From Corynebacterium pacaense (lineage in GTDB: Bacteria > Actinomycetota > Actinomycetes > Mycobacteriales > Mycobacteriaceae), in assembly GCF_900169525.1 (NCBI RefSeq), contig NZ_LT821240.1, positions 507,684 through 571,683 of the forward strand: a stretch of DNA of 64,000 nt, in the 5' to 3' direction. Within the stretch, counting starts at the first letter, position 1, and each line of letters starts with the position of its first letter. Under the pieces are notes generated by a model. The model saw only the letters and a list, made by a program, of their open reading frames with translations. It did not search any database and was not told the DNA's origin. Below, one piece after another: positions 20,465 to 30,329 of this stretch. A program made the translations under genes and the position numbers.

Positions 20465-21802
20465 TTAGTCCCTTTCCAGACGGATGACGCTGTTGATTTC
20501 CTTGACAACGGGCATGTCCTTCAGCGCCTCGACGGTGGCGTGCAGGTCGGATTCGAGCGCGGAGTGGGTGACCACGATCAGCCGCGCGTGCTCCCCGACC
20601 TCCTCCTGGCGGATGGTGCGCAGGGAGATGCCGCGATCGGAGAAGAGGCTGGCGAGCTCGGCGAGCACTCCGACGCGATCGACGACCTCCATGTCCACGT
20701 GATAGCGGGTCGGGGTGTCGCCGAAGTCCGCGATGGGGAGGTTGGCGTAGGTCGAGGCCCCCGGGGCGCGTCCGCCGTGGACCTTGTTGCGGGCTGCACC
20801 CACGACATCGCCGAGGACGGCCGAGGCGGTGGGCGCGCCACCTGCACCGTTGCCGTAGAACATCAGCCGACCGGCGGCCTCTGCCTCGACGAACACGGCA
20901 TTGAAGGACTTGTTCACACTGGCCAGCGGGTGGTCACGGGGAATAAGGGTGGGATGCACCCGCGCGGAGATCGCCTGATTTCCGTCCTTGTCCGTGATCT
21001 TCTCGCAGATGGCCAGAAGCTTGATTGTGTGCCCCGCCTGCTTGGCGGCATCAATGTCGCCGGCGGTGATCGAGGAGATCCCCTCACAGTAGACATCATC
21101 GATGGTGACCCGGGTGTGGAAGGCCAGAGACGCGAGGATCGCCGCCTTCGAGGCGGCATCGTGGCCCTCGACGTCCGCGGTGGGGTCGGCCTCGGCGTAA
21201 CCCAGGCGGGTCGCCTCCGCCAGCATGTCATCGTAGTTCGCGCCGGTGGAATCCATGGCGTCCAGGATGAAGTTGGTGGTGCCGTTGACGATACCCATCA
21301 CCGACTGGATCTGGTCGCCGGCGAGGGAGCGGCGCAGGGGGCCGACAACGGGGATGGCGGCTGCAACGGCGGCCTCGTAGTAGAGATCGACGTTTGACGC
21401 CTCCGCGGCGTCGTCAAGCTCGGCGGAGTGCGCGGCCACGAGCGCCTTGTTGGCGGTGACCACGGATTTGCCCGCCTTGAGTGCGGCGAGGACGACCTGC
21501 CGTGCGTAGTCGATGCCGCCGATGACCTCGACGACGATATCGACATCATCGCGGGCGATGAGGGCGAAGGCGTCCTCGGTCAGCAGCTCCGGTGCCACCC
21601 CGGCGCGTGGCTTGGAGGTATCGGAGACCGCGACCCCCTTGAGCACCAGGGGACCACCGATACGGTGTTCGAGTTCGCCCGCGTACTCGGTCATCAGGCG
21701 CAGCACCTCGGAGCCGACGGTTCCATAGCCCAGTAGGGCGACACCGACCGGTGAGCCGGGTCCTTTTCCGGGGTTGAAGCTGTTCTCGGATGTGCTGGTC
21801 AT
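20465..21802 (-). CDS. hom: Homoserine dehydrogenase
   Basis: Reduces aspartate semialdehyde to homoserine, the branch point toward threonine, methionine and isoleucine. It has 445 residues. The Rossmann motif [13 protein letters not shown] stands at the N-terminus, KALVAAH in the catalytic region, and [14 protein letters not shown] in the dimer/catalytic domain. A C-terminal ACT domain (from about residue 365, [20 protein letters not shown]) is the usual site of threonine feedback inhibition. AGGA six bases before the ATG serves as the ribosome-binding site. It is separated from lysA here by a two-component system. Confidence 0.96.
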   Translation of the reverse strand: MTSTSENSFNPGKGPGSPVGVALLGYGTVGSEVLRLMTEYAGELEHRIGGPLVLKGVAVSDTSKPRAGVAPELLTEDAFALIARDDVDIVVEVIGGIDYARQVVLAALKAGKSVVTANKALVAAHSAELDDAAEASNVDLYYEAAVAAAIPVVGPLRRSLAGDQIQSVMGIVNGTTNFILDAMDSTGANYDDMLAEATRLGYAEADPTADVEGHDAASKAAILASLAFHTRVTIDDVYCEGISSITAGDIDAAKQAGHTIKLLAICEKITDKDGNQAISARVHPTLIPRDHPLASVNKSFNAVFVEAEAAGRLMFYGNGAGGAPTASAVLGDVVGAARNKVHGGRAPGASTYANLPIADFGDTPTRYHVDMEVVDRVGVLAELASLFSDRGISLRTIRQEEVGEHARLIVVTHSALESDLHATVEALKDMPVVKEINSVIRLERD

Positions 21803-21883
21803 AGTAATCCTGGTGCTCCTGTGGGTGCCTCGTTGATGCGGACCGCCCGACCTTTGCGCCGGGCCACTGTGCCAGTATAGACA

Positions 21884-21889
21884 AAGCGG
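21884..21889 (-). promoter_or_regulatory. Candidate -10 element of the hom-thrB promoter
   Basis: On the minus strand the hexamer TATACT stands 81 bases before the hom ATG, in a short AT-rich island between the response-regulator stop and hom. It is a good match to the sigma-A -10 consensus. The -35 region is not obvious. Having its own promoter fits with hom-thrB being separated from lysA. Confidence 0.5.
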
Positions 21890-21993
21890 TCTTAATAATT
21901 GCGGTCGGGTGAGGTGGACGGGTTGTAACCTCCGTCAGCTTAATCGTTTCACGGTTGTTTGAACATTCCCGGAACCGTGGTCCCCTCCGGCGC

Positions 21994-22650
21994 TCAGTAT
22001 CCGAAGGGACCTGGAAGATAGCCATCCTCCTGCGCCCGGCGGTACATGTCCACCTTCGTGTTCGCGGGTCGACCCGCCTGCGCGTACTTCTTCCGAATCC
22101 TGTTGAGGTAGTCCTGCACAGTTTCGGTGGACAGACCGATGGCGGAGGCGACCTGTTTCGCCGATTCGCCCGATGCGTACAGCTCCAGCACCTCCAGCTG
22201 GCGCGGGGAGAGGTCGACCGCACCGAGGAACGGGTCCGAGTCGATGATGCTCGCCCAGTCCGCCGTCGCATAGGTGTCCCCCTTGCACACAGTCATGATC
22301 GCCTCGGCGATGTCCTCGGCGGTGGCGGTCTTTTCCAGGATCCCGGCCGCGCCGGCGTTGAGGGCGCGTCTGGTCAGGTAGGGACTCACCAGCGACGAGA
22401 AGATCAGTGCCGGAATCCCCAGTTCCTGAAACCGCTTGACGTTCGTGTACGGGTCCGATCCGTCCGCGAGCCTGAGATCGAGCATGACCAGATCCACGGT
22501 GTGCGCAGAGTCCTCGGTAACGAAGTGGCAGGCGTCATCCACAGACTGGAAGGAACCGACCAGTGCGAAGTTGGAGAACCTTTCCAGCAGCGCGGCGGTG
22601 CCGGTGAGGGCTACGGTGTGGTCGTCCACGGCAATGATATTTAGGGCCAT
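21994..22650 (-). CDS. NarL/LuxR-family response regulator
   Basis: Two-component response regulator, 218 residues from the ATG at 22650 (MALNIIAVDDH). The frame is open to 22767, but the extra residues are not receiver-like. The receiver has the acidic pair Asp9/Asp10, the phosphoacceptor Asp58 (VMLDLR) and Lys107. The C-terminal LuxR-type helix-turn-helix (about 150-195, LSPRQLEVLELYASGESAKQ...STETVQDYL) binds DNA. It lies 207 bases downstream of the sensor gene on the same strand and is its presumed partner. Target genes cannot be predicted. Confidence 0.9.
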   Translation of the reverse strand: MALNIIAVDDHTVALTGTAALLERFSNFALVGSFQSVDDACHFVTEDSAHTVDLVMLDLRLADGSDPYTNVKRFQELGIPALIFSSLVSPYLTRRALNAGAAGILEKTATAEDIAEAIMTVCKGDTYATADWASIIDSDPFLGAVDLSPRQLEVLELYASGESAKQVASAIGLSTETVQDYLNRIRKKYAQAGRPANTKVDMYRRAQEDGYLPGPFGY

Positions 22651-22857
22651 GAATACAGAATAGGACACGGATGAGGACTGGACAGACACTGGCCAGGGCA
22701 TGTTTTGAACTGTGTTCAATACCTCACACCACGGCGGCCTCTCCGGGTGCCCCGCCGGCCAGAGCACCCGGGGCCCTAAGGCCGGAGGCCCTTCCCTGCA
22801 ACCGAAGGCACCGGTCGGGCCGCGTCCCGGGCGGGATCACCGCGGTGTCGGCGAGTC

Positions 22858-25170
22858 CTACGCGGGAATCCGCTCCAACCTCGATTCCTCGGCGCCGGCC
22901 CGACGCATCATAACCGTGGCAAAGGTCGGCCGACCCCGGGGAAGCACCCGCACGGTCACCGAATCCCCCGAACCGGCGGCGTCAAGGCAGGGAAGCAGCA
23001 CAGCATTCAAACGGGCCATCGCCTCCCCCGGTCCCGGGGGTGATGATGTGGCATCCCTGGCGGAACGGTCGTCGAGAAGCTTCACCCTGGCACCGCGCAA
23101 CCGCGCGTCCCAGGTGGCGGCGGTGATGGAAGGGACGTCGAGAAGCGGTGAGCGTATGGAGTCACGCAGCCGTCTTTCCATCAGGTGCGCGGCCGTGGCC
23201 TGCTGCTCGGCGCTGCGATCGGCACGGAACAGCTCGCGGAAGCGGTGGTCGAGCCATTCCTGCGAGCGCGCGACGAATTCGTGTCTGGTGCGTTCCATCG
23301 TCGCGTCGACGTCGAGGGTCCGGCGATCGGCGAGCAGAAGCGGAAGCCCATCGGAAATCCTCTTGACCATCCACGGCAGCAGCACGGAGGGGACCAGAAC
23401 CATCGTGTGCCACCAGGAGTGCGGGAGCGCGAGAAACATGGACTGGTATCCGAGAGAGTGGAAGACCATTCCGATGACCATGCACCCCACCCAGGAGAGC
23501 GTGCCCGCGAGCGGACGGCTGCGCAGCGCCAGAAGGGCGGCCAGGAGGGTCCCCACCCAGGGGAACCAGTTGTTGGGCCAGGTCGGCTCATCAACGATGT
23601 CCACCGCGGCGGCCAGCGCATAGAACACCCAGGTTGACAGGATCGCGAGCACAACAAGGCGGGGTGGAAGCTGCTCGTCGCGGTGCTGCACCATCGACCA
23701 CAGTGCCACGCCCGCCGCGATCAGTGAGCCCACCCAGAAAAGGGGCCTGGTTTGATCATTGGTCAGTGACATGGCGAGAAACAGCAGCCACACACCGACG
23801 GCGAACAGGGGCCGGTAAATGTCCGCGAACCCCATCGATCCGTACACCGAGGGCAGCTCGCGCTCGGGCAGTTCATCGCCGGTGGGGTGCAGGCCGGGGC
23901 ACCCGACCTGCTGGGACCATCCGACAACGACCTCGGTCCCCTGCCCCGGGCTGCCGATCACCTCCGCGGTGCAACCGTCGGTGTGCCGCAGCCGACCGAG
24001 GACGCTGACACGAATGCCCGCGCGGTCATCGGCCACACCCGCGGTGGTGAATCCCGGCCCGTCATCGACCAGCGAGGCACGGATCCTCAACCCGTTGTCC
24101 GCCACCACCGCCACCGAGAGTCGCGCATGCGATCCGCCCGCGTGTTCGGCAACGTTGGCGGCAGCCTGCCGAAGTGCATCGGTGAGCGCCTCGGCAACGT
24201 CGGCGGGCACCCGCAGGTGCATGAGGGATTCGGCACCGGATACGGAGATGGTCGTATCCGGGTACTCCTCGGTGACGGCGGCGGAGATCCCGGTGATCAT
24301 GTCATGCAGTACCTCATCCGTGCCCGGGTCCACCTCCGCCGCCCCACCCATCAACCCGGCTATGCTGTCGGCGGTCACCGGCACCGTCCCGCGCCACAGT
24401 GCGGACAGCTGCGTGAGGACGTGATCGTGGATATAGGCCATGAAACGGTTCGCAGAATCCGCGAGCGCCTTCTCTCTGGCCAGGACCAGTGACTCCCGGC
24501 GGGTCCTGTCCACGGCCCGGTCAATGGTTCGCGTTGTGTTCAGACCGTTGGAGATGAGGTAGAGAAACGGGCCGACGGGTACCACCGCGTGCACCACCTC
24601 GAGAAGCAGTCCGAACCCGAGCGGACTGCCCTGGTTCACGGCCGCGGACAGCATCACCGCCGCCAGGGCGATGCCTATCGACGCCGCCCCGGGCCACGCC
24701 GCAACCAGCAGGGCTGCGGGGACGGCCGAAAAATCACCGAGTTTGATCGGTTCGAACAATGAGTTCCCCGCGGCGCACCGCATAACCAGGTGTGCGAGCA
24801 CGAGAAGGATGTAGATCCCGGCGGCGGTGCCCATAACCGGCGAGTAGAGACGCCTGAGGTGGAATACACCGGTGAGGGTTACCGCAACCGCCCCCGCGAC
24901 AAGGAGCCACCACGATCCCCAGGCCACCACCTGTGCGGGGGTTCCGGCCGCCGGATCCAAACGGTGGGGCATCATCCGGAGGGTCTGGTACAGCAGGGCG
25001 ATCCAGGCCAGTCCCCCACCGATCGCGATAACCCGCAGCAGCGAATCGGTCGCGGCGCCGCGGGGCCCGGTCCCCCTGTCCGCCGGGGGTGCCGGCGTGT
25101 ACGTGCCGTGCCGGACCGCGGGCGCGAAGAAATCGGCGGGCAGACCCGAGCTGTCGAGAGAGCCGGTCAC
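22858..25170 (-). CDS. Unusual NarL-type sensor histidine kinase with two membrane domains
   Basis: A 770-residue membrane sensor. Residues 1-40 are a Pro/Gly-rich cytoplasmic tail and about 42-208 hold some six membrane helices. A signalling helix leads to the H-box MAYIHDHVLTQLSAL (His248 the likely phosphosite) and an HATPase domain with N-box DALRQAAANV (about 331-340) and G1 box VDDGPGF (368-374). A second membrane domain follows (about 455-605). The cytoplasmic tail from 615 begins DATMERTRHEFVARSQEWL, echoing the linker before the first H-box, but has no recognisable ATPase boxes. It starts at a GTG eight bases after the lysA stop with no clear ribosome-binding site. The response regulator lies downstream. 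Confidence 0.85.
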   Translation of the reverse strand: MTGSLDSSGLPADFFAPAVRHGTYTPAPPADRGTGPRGAATDSLLRVIAIGGGLAWIALLYQTLRMMPHRLDPAAGTPAQVVAWGSWWLLVAGAVAVTLTGVFHLRRLYSPVMGTAAGIYILLVLAHLVMRCAAGNSLFEPIKLGDFSAVPAALLVAAWPGAASIGIALAAVMLSAAVNQGSPLGFGLLLEVVHAVVPVGPFLYLISNGLNTTRTIDRAVDRTRRESLVLAREKALADSANRFMAYIHDHVLTQLSALWRGTVPVTADSIAGLMGGAAEVDPGTDEVLHDMITGISAAVTEEYPDTTISVSGAESLMHLRVPADVAEALTDALRQAAANVAEHAGGSHARLSVAVVADNGLRIRASLVDDGPGFTTAGVADDRAGIRVSVLGRLRHTDGCTAEVIGSPGQGTEVVVGWSQQVGCPGLHPTGDELPERELPSVYGSMGFADIYRPLFAVGVWLLFLAMSLTNDQTRPLFWVGSLIAAGVALWSMVQHRDEQLPPRLVVLAILSTWVFYALAAAVDIVDEPTWPNNWFPWVGTLLAALLALRSRPLAGTLSWVGCMVIGMVFHSLGYQSMFLALPHSWWHTMVLVPSVLLPWMVKRISDGLPLLLADRRTLDVDATMERTRHEFVARSQEWLDHRFRELFRADRSAEQQATAAHLMERRLRDSIRSPLLDVPSITAATWDARLRGARVKLLDDRSARDATSSPPGPGEAMARLNAVLLPCLDAAGSGDSVTVRVLPRGRPTFATVMMRRAGAEESRLERIPA

Positions 25171-25178
25171 GCCCGGGC

Positions 25179-26516
25179 CTAGACCTCGAGGGCGAGGATA
25201 TCGTCCAGGGTTTCGCGTCGCAGCATCAACCTGGCCGTACCGGCTCTCACGGACACCACCGCCGGGCGGGTGAAGGCGTTGTAGCGCGAACTCATCGCGT
25301 AGCAGTACGCGCCCGTGGCCGCCAGTGCGAGGAGATCACCGGGACGGATGTCATCGGGATAGTTCTCGTCATTGATCAGGATGTCCCCTGATTCGCAGTG
25401 CGAGCCGACGACACGGCTCGCCACCGGATCCCCCTCGACGAATCGGGAGACCACGCGGGCATCGTAGATGGAACCGTAGAGTGCCGGCCTGATATTGTCC
25501 GACATTCCGCCGTCGACCGAGACGTAGCGACGCGTGCCGCCATCCTCGATGGACACGTCCTTGATGGTTCCCACCTCGTAGACGGTCACCGTGGACGGTC
25601 CGGCGATCGCCCGGCCGGGTTCGACGAGAACCACCGGCGCCGTGATACCGAGTTCGGCGGCGGTGCGGTCCACCGCCGTCAGGAGATCCCTGGCCACTGC
25701 GGCGACGTCGAGTGGTTCCTCATCGGCGGTGTAGGCGATTCCGTATCCACCGCCGAGATCCAGTTCCGGCAGTGCCACCCCGAGTTCGGCGTGGATCTGG
25801 GAGTACAGCTGCAGGACGCGCTCGGCGGCGAGTTTGAAACCCTCGGCGTCGAACACCTGGGAGCCGACATGGCAGTGCAGGCCGACCAGGTTGAGGTTTT
25901 CCGCCCTGACCGCCGCCGTCGCCGCGGCGAAGGCCGACCCGGAGGCGAGGGAGAATCCGAATTTCTGATCCTCGTGGCTGGTCGCGATGAACTCGTGGGT
26001 GTGGGCCTCGATGCCCGGTTTGACCCGGATCAGCACATCCTGGACCTTCGCCTCCCCCGCCGCGACGTAGTCGAGCAGTTCCAGTTCCTGTGCCGAATCC
26101 AGAACAACGTGGCTGACTCCGGAACGCACGCAGGCGCGGAGGAAGTCCGCATCCTTGTTGTTTCCGTGAGCGGTGATCCTGCCTGCGGGAAATCCCGCGG
26201 CCAGGGCTATCCCGAGCTCATTGACGGAGGCGATGTCCAGTGACATCCCCTCCTCGTCCACCCAGTTGGCGATGGTTTTGCACAGGAACGCCTTGGAGGC
26301 GTAGTGGACCCTGTCCGGGCCACCGAAGGCATCGGCCATATCCCGGCAGCGCGAACGGAAGTCATCCTCATCGACCACGAACAGCGGGGTGCCGAACTCC
26401 TCGGCGAGGTCGGGAAGCGGTACACCCGCGATGGTGACCACCCCGTCCTCCTGGCGGACAGCATTGCGGGGCCAGACATGGGCGGGCAGCTCATTGAAGC
26501 TTTCGGTGGAGCTCAT
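25179..26516 (-). CDS. lysA: Diaminopimelate decarboxylase
   Basis: PLP enzyme that decarboxylates meso-diaminopimelate to L-lysine, 445 residues. The PLP lysine is Lys75 in [10 protein letters not shown]. The glycine-rich phosphate-binding segment is in [11 protein letters not shown], and SHCESGDIL supplies the active-site cysteine from the C-terminal beta-barrel. Its ATG overlaps the argS stop by one base (TAATG), so it is translationally coupled to argS. This is the conserved argS-lysA pair of corynebacteria and mycobacteria. Confidence 0.97.
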   Translation of the reverse strand: MSSTESFNELPAHVWPRNAVRQEDGVVTIAGVPLPDLAEEFGTPLFVVDEDDFRSRCRDMADAFGGPDRVHYASKAFLCKTIANWVDEEGMSLDIASVNELGIALAAGFPAGRITAHGNNKDADFLRACVRSGVSHVVLDSAQELELLDYVAAGEAKVQDVLIRVKPGIEAHTHEFIATSHEDQKFGFSLASGSAFAAATAAVRAENLNLVGLHCHVGSQVFDAEGFKLAAERVLQLYSQIHAELGVALPELDLGGGYGIAYTADEEPLDVAAVARDLLTAVDRTAAELGITAPVVLVEPGRAIAGPSTVTVYEVGTIKDVSIEDGGTRRYVSVDGGMSDNIRPALYGSIYDARVVSRFVEGDPVASRVVGSHCESGDILINDENYPDDIRPGDLLALAATGAYCYAMSSRYNAFTRPAVVSVRAGTARLMLRRETLDDILALEV

Positions 26517-28168
26517 TACATCCTCTCCGGGGCGGTGACACCGACAAGTCCGAGTGCGTTGGCCAGCGTCTGGCGGGTGGCGGCCGCGAGCGCCAGGCGG
26601 GCACCGTGGATCGGTGCCACCTCCTCGCCGGCCTTCGGCAGGATCTGGCAGGTGTCGTAGAAACGGTGGAAGGTGCCGGCCAGTTCCTCCGCGTAGCGGG
26701 CGACACGGTGGGGCTCGCGAAGATCAGCCGCCGCCCTGACCACGGCGGGAAACTCACCGAGGGTGCGGATGAGCTCGCCCTCGCGCTGATGGGTCAGCAG
26801 TGAGAGATCGGCATCATCATGGGTGACGCCGAGCTCGGCGGCCCTGCGGGCGATCGAGCACAGTCGGGCGTGTCCGTACTGGACGTAGTAGACGGGGTTG
26901 TCCGAGGACTGTGATTCCCACAGGCCGAGATCGATGTCGAGACTCGAATCGACGGAGGACCGGATCAACGAGTACCGCGCGGCGTCGATACCGATCGCCT
27001 CGACGAGATCGTCGAGGGTCACCACGGTTCCCGCGCGCTTGGACATCCGCACCGCCACGCCGTCGCGGAGGAGGTTGACCATCTGACCGATGAGCACCTC
27101 GACGCCCGCCGGGTCGTAGCCCAGTGCGGCGGCCGCCGTCTTCAGCCGCACGATGTAGCCGTGGTGGTCCGCACCGAGCATGTAGATGTTGAGGTTGTGT
27201 CCGCGGCTGAACTTGTCGGCCACGTAGGCGATGTCACCGGCGATATATGCGGCATCACCATTGGATTTGATGACCACGCGGTCCTTGTCATCGCCGAATT
27301 CGGTGGTACGCAGCCACCATGCGCCCTCGGACTCGTAGAGGCTGCCGTTGTCCTTGAGTGTACGGACGGCCCGATCCACCGCCCCGGACTCGAAGAGGGA
27401 GTTTTCGTGGAAGAAGACATCGAAATCGGTGCCGAACTCGTGCAATGAGGATTTGATGTGCTCGAACATCATCTCCACGCCCGCGGCTCGGAACGTCTCC
27501 TGCAGCTGTGCCGGCTCGAGGCTCAGCACATCGGGGTGATCTGCGAGGATGCGCTGGGCGATGTCATTGATGTACTCCCCACCGTAGCCGTCTTCGGGGG
27601 TGGGCTCCCCCTTGGCGGCGGCGACGAGCGAGAGCGCGAAGCGATCAATCTGGCGACCGTGGTCGTTGAAGTAGTACTCGCGCGTCACCTTCGCGCCCGA
27701 GGCCTCGAGGACACGCCCCAGGGAATCGCCCACGGCGGCCCAGCGTGTTCCACCGAGGTGGATGGGTCCGGTGGGGTTCGCGGAGACGAACTCCAGGTTG
27801 ACGTCCAGATGCGAGAGGTGGTCGGAGTGTCCGAAGTCCGCGCCCTGCTCCAGGATCCGGGCCACGATCTCACCCTGCGCCGCGGCGGCCAGCCGGATGT
27901 TGATGAACCCCGGACCTGCGATGTCGGCGGTGTCGATGGCGGGGTCGGAGGACAGTGCCCCCGCCAACCAGGAGGCCAGCTCCCGTGGGTTGACGCCGAT
28001 CCCGCGCGCCACCTGAAGTGCAAGGTTGGTGGCGTAATCGCCGTGCTCGGGATTGCGCGGACGCTCCACGACGACCTCTTCGGGGATCACAGAGGCGTCC
28101 AGATCGCGAGAGGTGAGAACCTCGACCGCGTTCTGCTTGATCAGTGTCGCAAGATCGGCTGGTGTCAT
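26516..28168 (-). CDS. argS: Arginyl-tRNA synthetase
   Basis: Class I synthetase charging tRNA-Arg, 550 residues from the ATG at 28168 ([12 protein letters not shown]); the frame extends to 28210 without family support. The HIGH motif appears as HLGG in [12 protein letters not shown] (about residue 130), and the KMSK-region sequence is [16 protein letters not shown]. The C-terminal anticodon-binding helical domain ends with [11 protein letters not shown]. It leads the argS-lysA operon; a tRNA-Arg gene lies about 7 kb away in this window. Confidence 0.97.
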   Translation of the reverse strand: MTPADLATLIKQNAVEVLTSRDLDASVIPEEVVVERPRNPEHGDYATNLALQVARGIGVNPRELASWLAGALSSDPAIDTADIAGPGFINIRLAAAAQGEIVARILEQGADFGHSDHLSHLDVNLEFVSANPTGPIHLGGTRWAAVGDSLGRVLEASGAKVTREYYFNDHGRQIDRFALSLVAAAKGEPTPEDGYGGEYINDIAQRILADHPDVLSLEPAQLQETFRAAGVEMMFEHIKSSLHEFGTDFDVFFHENSLFESGAVDRAVRTLKDNGSLYESEGAWWLRTTEFGDDKDRVVIKSNGDAAYIAGDIAYVADKFSRGHNLNIYMLGADHHGYIVRLKTAAAALGYDPAGVEVLIGQMVNLLRDGVAVRMSKRAGTVVTLDDLVEAIGIDAARYSLIRSSVDSSLDIDLGLWESQSSDNPVYYVQYGHARLCSIARRAAELGVTHDDADLSLLTHQREGELIRTLGEFPAVVRAAADLREPHRVARYAEELAGTFHRFYDTCQILPKAGEEVAPIHGARLALAAATRQTLANALGLVGVTAPERM

Positions 28169-28176
28169 GGGGAGAA

Positions 28177-28182
28177 ATTCTA
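28177..28182 (-). promoter_or_regulatory. Candidate -10 element for argS (near-leaderless transcript)
   Basis: On the minus strand TAGAAT is followed by only eight bases before the argS ATG. If this is the -10, transcription would start at or immediately before the start codon. The bases between (TTCTCCCC) do not form a ribosome-binding site, which supports leaderless translation. Confidence 0.45.
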
Positions 28183-28220
28183 GCCGAGGCCCACCACCTC
28201 CACCGAACACAGGGTATTTT

Positions 28221-29891
28221 TTAAACGACCATCCAGCCCAGCACGGGAGTCGACTGCAAAAAGACCAGGACGCACATCAGGGCGAGCAGACCGATGGAGT
28301 ACATCCACGCAGATTTCATGATTTCGCCCTCGTTGTTCTCCTGCTTCGTCGCCGCTGCGACGATGGTCAGAGTCTGCGGCGACATCATCTTGCCCAGCAC
28401 CGCCCCGGAGGTGTTCGCGGCCACCAGCAGCGTCGGGCTCGCGCCGACCTCGGCGGCGGCGGTGTGCTGCATCTGCGCGAAGAGCGCGTTGGAGGATGTC
28501 GCGGATCCCGTCACCGCGGTGCCGATCCACCCCAGCACCGGTGAGATCAGCGGGAAGAGAACCCCGGAGGTGGCCAGGAACGCTCCGATCGCGCCGGTCT
28601 GCCCGGAAAAGTTCATCACATACGCAAGTCCCATGACCGAGGCGATCGTCAAGGCCGAGAAGCGCATGTTGTACGCGCCCTTGAACAGCTGCCTGAAACC
28701 GGCGGCAAAGCTCATGGGATAGTTCCCGCCCCGTCCGGCCACGGTGTAGACGGCCACGGTGATCACACCGCAGAGGAACAGGATCGTGCCGGGGTTGGAC
28801 AGCCAGTTGAAGTTGAACACGGTGCCGGAGATCGCGGCACCGGACTCGGTGTGCAGGTGCCCGTCCAGGGCGGGCCACGGGATGTGCAGGTCGGTGGACT
28901 TCAGCAGTGCGGGCAGGTCCATTCCGATGCGCCAGAGGCTGGTGAGGGCGAAGACAACGACGATGAGCACATAGGGGAAAAGGGCAAGGGCGATGCGTCC
29001 GGGTTCCAGTCGCTGTCCGGAGGTGTCGATCTGGGAGGCCTGGTCCGCGGGGGTGGTCGGCGCCCACACGCGCAGGAAGGAGATGCCGACGATCAGGGAC
29101 AGCAGACAGGCCACGACATCGGTGAGTTCATAGGAGAAGTAGTTGGAGGCCAGGAACTGTCCGCCACCGAAGGAGACGCCGAGGACCAGCGCCATCGGCC
29201 ACACCTGGCGCAGTCCGCGCATCCCGTCCATGATCACGCACAGGCAGAAGGGGACCACGAGCGCCAGCAGGGAGACCTGCCGACCCGCCATCGCGGCGAC
29301 GTCGGCGGGCGGGATGTTGGTGAGCAGTCCCGCGGTGGTCACCGGGATGGCCATCGCCCCGAAGGCGACCGGGGCCGCATTGGCCACCAGGGTGACCACC
29401 GCGGCCTTCATGGGCTTCATCCCGATGGCCAAAAGCATCGCCGCGACGATGGCGATCGGCGCTCCGAAGCCGGCGAGGGCCTCGAGGAGTCCGCCGAAGG
29501 CGAATCCGATCAGCATCGCCTGGACCCGCATGTCGCCGCGGCCGATGACCGAGAAGATGCTGCGCAGGTCCTCGAAGCGGTGCGACTGGACGGTCAGGTC
29601 ATAGATCCAGACCGCCATCCAGATGATGAAGACCACCGGAAACAGACCGAATCCGATGCCCTCGGTCAGCGACAACAGTGCCAGCCCCGCCGGCATCCGG
29701 AACGCCAGCACGGCGATGAGCAGCGCCACCGCCACGGAGGCGATCGCGGAGGTGTGCGCCTTCCACTTGAGCACCATGAGGAACACGAAAAAGGCGACGA
29801 GCGGCAAGATGCCGCACAGCGCCGAGAGCGCGATACTTCCTCCGACGATATCCGGGTGGGTGATGTGCTCCGCTGCGATCAGCAGATTCAT
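28221..29891 (-). CDS. lctP: L-lactate permease (LctP/LldP family)
   Basis: Proton-coupled lactate/glycolate importer with about 12-14 membrane helices, 556 residues from the ATG at 29891, which is preceded by AAGGAG. Helices are continuous along the protein, with family segments such as [17 protein letters not shown] and [29 protein letters not shown] sequence near residue 430. It is transcribed divergently from lutABC across a 438-base regulatory region, which makes lactate the likely substrate. It ends 52 bases before the argS start on the same strand. Confidence 0.9.
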   Translation of the reverse strand: MNLLIAAEHITHPDIVGGSIALSALCGILPLVAFFVFLMVLKWKAHTSAIASVAVALLIAVLAFRMPAGLALLSLTEGIGFGLFPVVFIIWMAVWIYDLTVQSHRFEDLRSIFSVIGRGDMRVQAMLIGFAFGGLLEALAGFGAPIAIVAAMLLAIGMKPMKAAVVTLVANAAPVAFGAMAIPVTTAGLLTNIPPADVAAMAGRQVSLLALVVPFCLCVIMDGMRGLRQVWPMALVLGVSFGGGQFLASNYFSYELTDVVACLLSLIVGISFLRVWAPTTPADQASQIDTSGQRLEPGRIALALFPYVLIVVVFALTSLWRIGMDLPALLKSTDLHIPWPALDGHLHTESGAAISGTVFNFNWLSNPGTILFLCGVITVAVYTVAGRGGNYPMSFAAGFRQLFKGAYNMRFSALTIASVMGLAYVMNFSGQTGAIGAFLATSGVLFPLISPVLGWIGTAVTGSATSSNALFAQMQHTAAAEVGASPTLLVAANTSGAVLGKMMSPQTLTIVAAATKQENNEGEIMKSAWMYSIGLLALMCVLVFLQSTPVLGWMVV

Positions 29892-30329
29892 GGTGGTGAC
29901 TCCTTGTGGGAGGGTTCGTGGCTCGAATGGGGGCGTCGGCACGCACGAACGCGGTTATTGGCATCCCTTTCAGTATCTGCCCGCCCGCGCGGGCGTGTCC
30001 GTGGTTGTGAAGATTGTCATTGCCCACCCCCGTGCGCCCCGTTTCCACCCCCGGCCCCGGGGGGACACCGGAATCATTAGGCAACATCTATGTTGCTTAA
30101 ATAAGCGCAGGTAGATTGCCGGAAATCACAGGGCGGCCGGTTGCCCATCGGCGGGGGAAAGCGGGTAGGGTGGAAGCGTCATACGACATGTGACGGGGTA
30201 TTCGACACGCGAATTGTCGGGTGACGCGACATATTCCGTCGCACGTCGGTCAGAGTCGAAGTTCGGGACTCCCCTCCCGTTTTTAAAAGGTTTTAACTAT
30301 TATTTTCCGTCAATCGTGAGGAGCGCACA
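29892..30329. promoter_or_regulatory. Divergent lctP / lutABC control region
   Basis: This 438-base region between the permease and lutA contains no gene. Near lutA a TATTAT hexamer (30298-30303) is a plausible -10, with the GTG start 27 bases on. A pair of adjoining palindromes sits mid-region (see 30081-30106). A weaker repeat, GCGAC and GTCGC seven bases apart, lies just upstream of lutA at about 30227-30243. No match to a consensus -35 is seen, so lutA transcription may need an activator or derepression. Confidence 0.5.
30081..30106. promoter_or_regulatory. Two adjoining palindromes, candidate regulator operators
   Basis: At 30081-30096 GCAACAT and ATGTTGC are separated by two bases, a perfect 7-base inverted repeat. 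Overlapping its end, GCTTA and TAAGC at 30095-30106 are separated by AA. A palindrome of this size in a divergent lactate promoter region suits a GntR-family (LldR/LutR-like) regulator. The exact sequence does not match the LldR consensus that I remember, so the regulator is not named. Confidence 0.45.

Noticed and set aside
19113..20468. Plus-strand open frame of 451 codons overlapping the ArnR-like gene and thrB
   Set aside because: Out of frame with the regulator and antisense to thrB; no family features.
28851..30080. Plus-strand open frame of 409 codons rich in Asp, His and Arg
   Set aside because: Antisense to lctP and its promoter region; composition is typical of an antisense frame in a high-GC membrane protein gene.
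30188..30210. TGTGA...TCGACA considered as a GlxR/CRP site before lutA
   Set aside because: The spacing is wrong and the second half lacks the TCACA match.
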